From positions 3,286,001 through 3,350,000 of the forward strand of contig JAJUBI010000006.1 in NCBI GenBank assembly GCA_022419385.1: 64,000 nt of DNA, in the 5' to 3' direction. Below the pieces are notes generated by a model that saw nothing but the letters and a program-made list of their open reading frames with translations, did not search any database and was not told where the DNA came from. The translations under genes and the position numbers were made by a program. This document shows, in pieces, positions 62,130 to 64,000 of this stretch. Position 1 is the first letter of the stretch; every line of letters starts with the position of its first letter. Source of the stretch: Paraconiothyrium sp. Pb-2020 (taxonomy: Eukaryota > Ascomycota > Dothideomycetes > Pleosporales > Didymosphaeriaceae).

Positions 62130-64000
62130 CTAAAGCTTGTGCTGCGTCAAGAATGCGGTAGAAACAAGGCCCATTATGGAGCATGCTAAAGAAAGAACTA
62201 TTTCATTGAGTCAGCTCACATCCTGATAGTATGTTGTGTAACTCCTCACCATGAGTCCAGGTGAGTGCGTCTACGTAGGAAGCAACCACAATGTGCGAGA
62301 TAGCAGGTTTCGTGTGTTCTGCATAATGGACATCGGAGACCGCACGCTCAATAATCTTGGATGGATATTAGTCGCTGACAGCGGAATTTTGCGACAGAAG
62401 GAAAACCTACTTTCATCTTCTTAAGGCCTTCGAATCCTCCTGAGCTCAGTTTGCGGTCCAGAATGAGGCGCAGCGAGCCTTGTAGTACAGCACTGGATGC
62501 AGCCATACCAATCACAGCACCAATAGCGCTTGCTAGATAGAGCGTGGAAGCAGCGACTGCAGAATGGGCTGGGTCAATCGAAGCTTGGACGCTGATGAAG
62601 AGCGTCGAGCTTGCAACACCCATCGCAAAACCACCCGGCATTATGTAGAATGACTCTAGCCAGTTGGTGTGACCGTGCCAGCGAAGGATAAGAAGGAGAT
62701 AACCGCCGCATGCAGCAAGAATGGCGAGTAACGTAATTGACTTGTATCGACCAGTCCTATGTCTATCATTAGCACGAAAGCACTGGAGTTTCGAAGGCTC
62801 GAAGTACCTTTTAATGAACGATCCAGCCAGCAAACCTCCGACGGCGTTACCAGCGACGGCAGGGAAGAGGTGGGCACCAGCAACTGTATTCGACGCTCCG
62901 GTGGTCACTTGAAAGTACAGAGGGATTGCGAACATAAGCTAAGGCTGTTAGCAAGAATAATTGGATTTTGGTTATAGTACACACCCCCAACTGAGCCATT
63001 CCTTGTATCATAAAGGTCAACGCTGATAGCACTACGTCTTTGTTGCGGAATAGAAGCAGGGGGATGACGGGTTCCCGAGCAAACTTGGCTTCAACGAGTA
63101 TGAAAAGAGCCGCGGAGATGCACGCACCACCAAGCAGACCAATGATGGCGGGATGGGACCACGGTAGGCGATCTCCTCCTATCTGCAGTGGCAGAAGGAA
63201 GCACAGGATAGTGAGAGTCGTGAAGAAGGATCCGAGGAAGTCGATCCGTGCTAGCTTGTTTCTCTTCGTCGTAACGACTGCGTTAGACTTCGACCTGGTG
63301 TGGGAAGGAAGGACAGCGGCAATGAGGATAATGGCGACTGCAGCCGCTGGACTCTGACCCATTATTGACCAGCGCCAACCTACTGTGTCCGCGAGCCAGC
63401 CGCCTAGGGGTCCTCCAATACTCCGGCCGGTCGTTGCAGCGATGTTGACATATGAGCGCCACGTAGCTACATCTCGTAATGGCACCAGGTCAGTGATCAA
63501 GACGGAGACCAGAGCAGTCATGCCGGATGCGCCCAGTCCAGATATGACGCGCCCCAATATGGCATGGCCCATCGATTGCGCAACGCCGACGACAGCACAG
63601 CCGGTTGCGAATAGGACGTATGCCACAAGGAGGAGTGACTTGCGACCATAGATGTCGCTCAACTTTCCGTACAGCGGCTGCATCGCAGCTCCGGCGAGTG
63701 CAAAACTTGTAAGCAACCAACTCGAGTCGTGTAAAGCATTGAATTCGGAAGCAATGATAGGGTGTACAGCCAAAAGGATCGAGTGGTCCGCGTTCGAGAT
63801 GAAGACCCCGATCAACAGAACAAGCACGACCTGTCGGATGGACGTGTGTGCTAAACCCCGCGAAACCCCTGTCTCTTCATCTGCAGGCTTCCTATTACTT
63901 CTACTGTTCCTCTCATTCGGAGTATTTGTCGAGCCCGGCCCTGTTGGTAAGGGCGCAGCGTTCCCAGCAGAGGTTGTCGCGGTCGCTCCTGGTAGCAAAG
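62130..64000 (-). CDS. MFS transporter (14-segment, DHA2/VBA-like), 5' end outside the window
   Basis: Exons are beyond 64000-62985, 62938-62808, 62756-62411, 62355-62250 and 62185-62130. The frame is open to the window edge without an ATG, so the start lies outside. After a disordered N-terminus comes the first segment with DHSILLAVHPIIASEF, then SWLLTSFALAGAAMQPLYGK followed by LSDIYGRKS (the MFS motif A), LGRVISGLGASGM and GRSIGGPLGGWLAD (the antiporter-type motif C). Introns of 40-60 bp interrupt the C-terminal half; splicing restores MAQLGLMFAIPLYFQVTTGA and later ASYVDALTWTH. The C-terminus is ...TAFLTQHKL. Motif C suggests proton-coupled export; the wording is closest to drug or vacuolar basic amino acid transporters. 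The substrate is unknown. Confidence 0.85.

Overview
The window looks like a stretch of a filamentous ascomycete genome. Genes are split by short introns (45-140 bp) with GT..AG ends and CTAAC/CTAAT-like branch sites, start codons are single ATGs, and the recognisable proteins are fungal types (SRF1-like membrane protein, Mit_KHE1-like protein, Scn1-like TatD hydrolase, Ser/Thr-rich wall protein). A Dothideomycete is my best guess, but that is inference from style, not from a marker gene. No homology search could be run. Names rest on motifs I can read, and exon borders were worked out by eye from splice sites and reading phase.

Layout. 0-1 kb: a small Met-rich GPI-type surface protein. 1.2-9.3 kb: four minus-strand genes for proteins I do not recognise; at least three share weak motifs with a second group at 21-27.6 kb (a divergent pair plus a third copy broken by an in-frame TAG). 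Together they look like a local, fast-evolving family of probably nuclear proteins. 12-20 kb: one very large Ser/Thr-rich cell-surface (mucin/adhesin-like) gene on the minus strand, in at least 12 exons. Its 3' half is built from VQTLPAST repeats, and three small exons repeat the same phase and the same junction. 28.5-41.4 kb: an unusual run of about ten short genes for small proteins, each with one (once two) hydrophobic segment followed by a basic stretch and a disordered tail, mostly in tandem on the plus strand. A His/Arg-rich disordered protein with a thrice-repeated motif lies among them. 41.6-46.8 kb: an AT-hook nuclear protein and a BTB/POZ protein.

47.2-50.7 kb: no gene, but a degenerate tandem array. 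A core resembling ATGGCKTGGTGCTTCGGC followed by CTGTCNAAAA recurs every 43-49 bp (mostly 46-48) with unrelated sequence between cores. A TATATAA box lies about 90 bp upstream of the first core, and again about 90 bp upstream of a core near 50.56 kb. This is the least explained structure in the window.

51-64 kb: more ordinary genes: an SDR oxidoreductase (4 exons), a TatD-family hydrolase, an SRF1-like membrane protein divergent from a Mit_KHE1-like gene, a TauD-type dioxygenase whose iron-binding motif appears only after splicing, a small secreted Kex2-type peptide precursor with a decayed duplicated unit, and the 3' part of an MFS transporter that runs off the right edge. The left 50 kb thus reads as lineage-specific sequence (surface, membrane and unknown nuclear proteins plus a repeat array), and the right 13 kb as conserved metabolism and transport.
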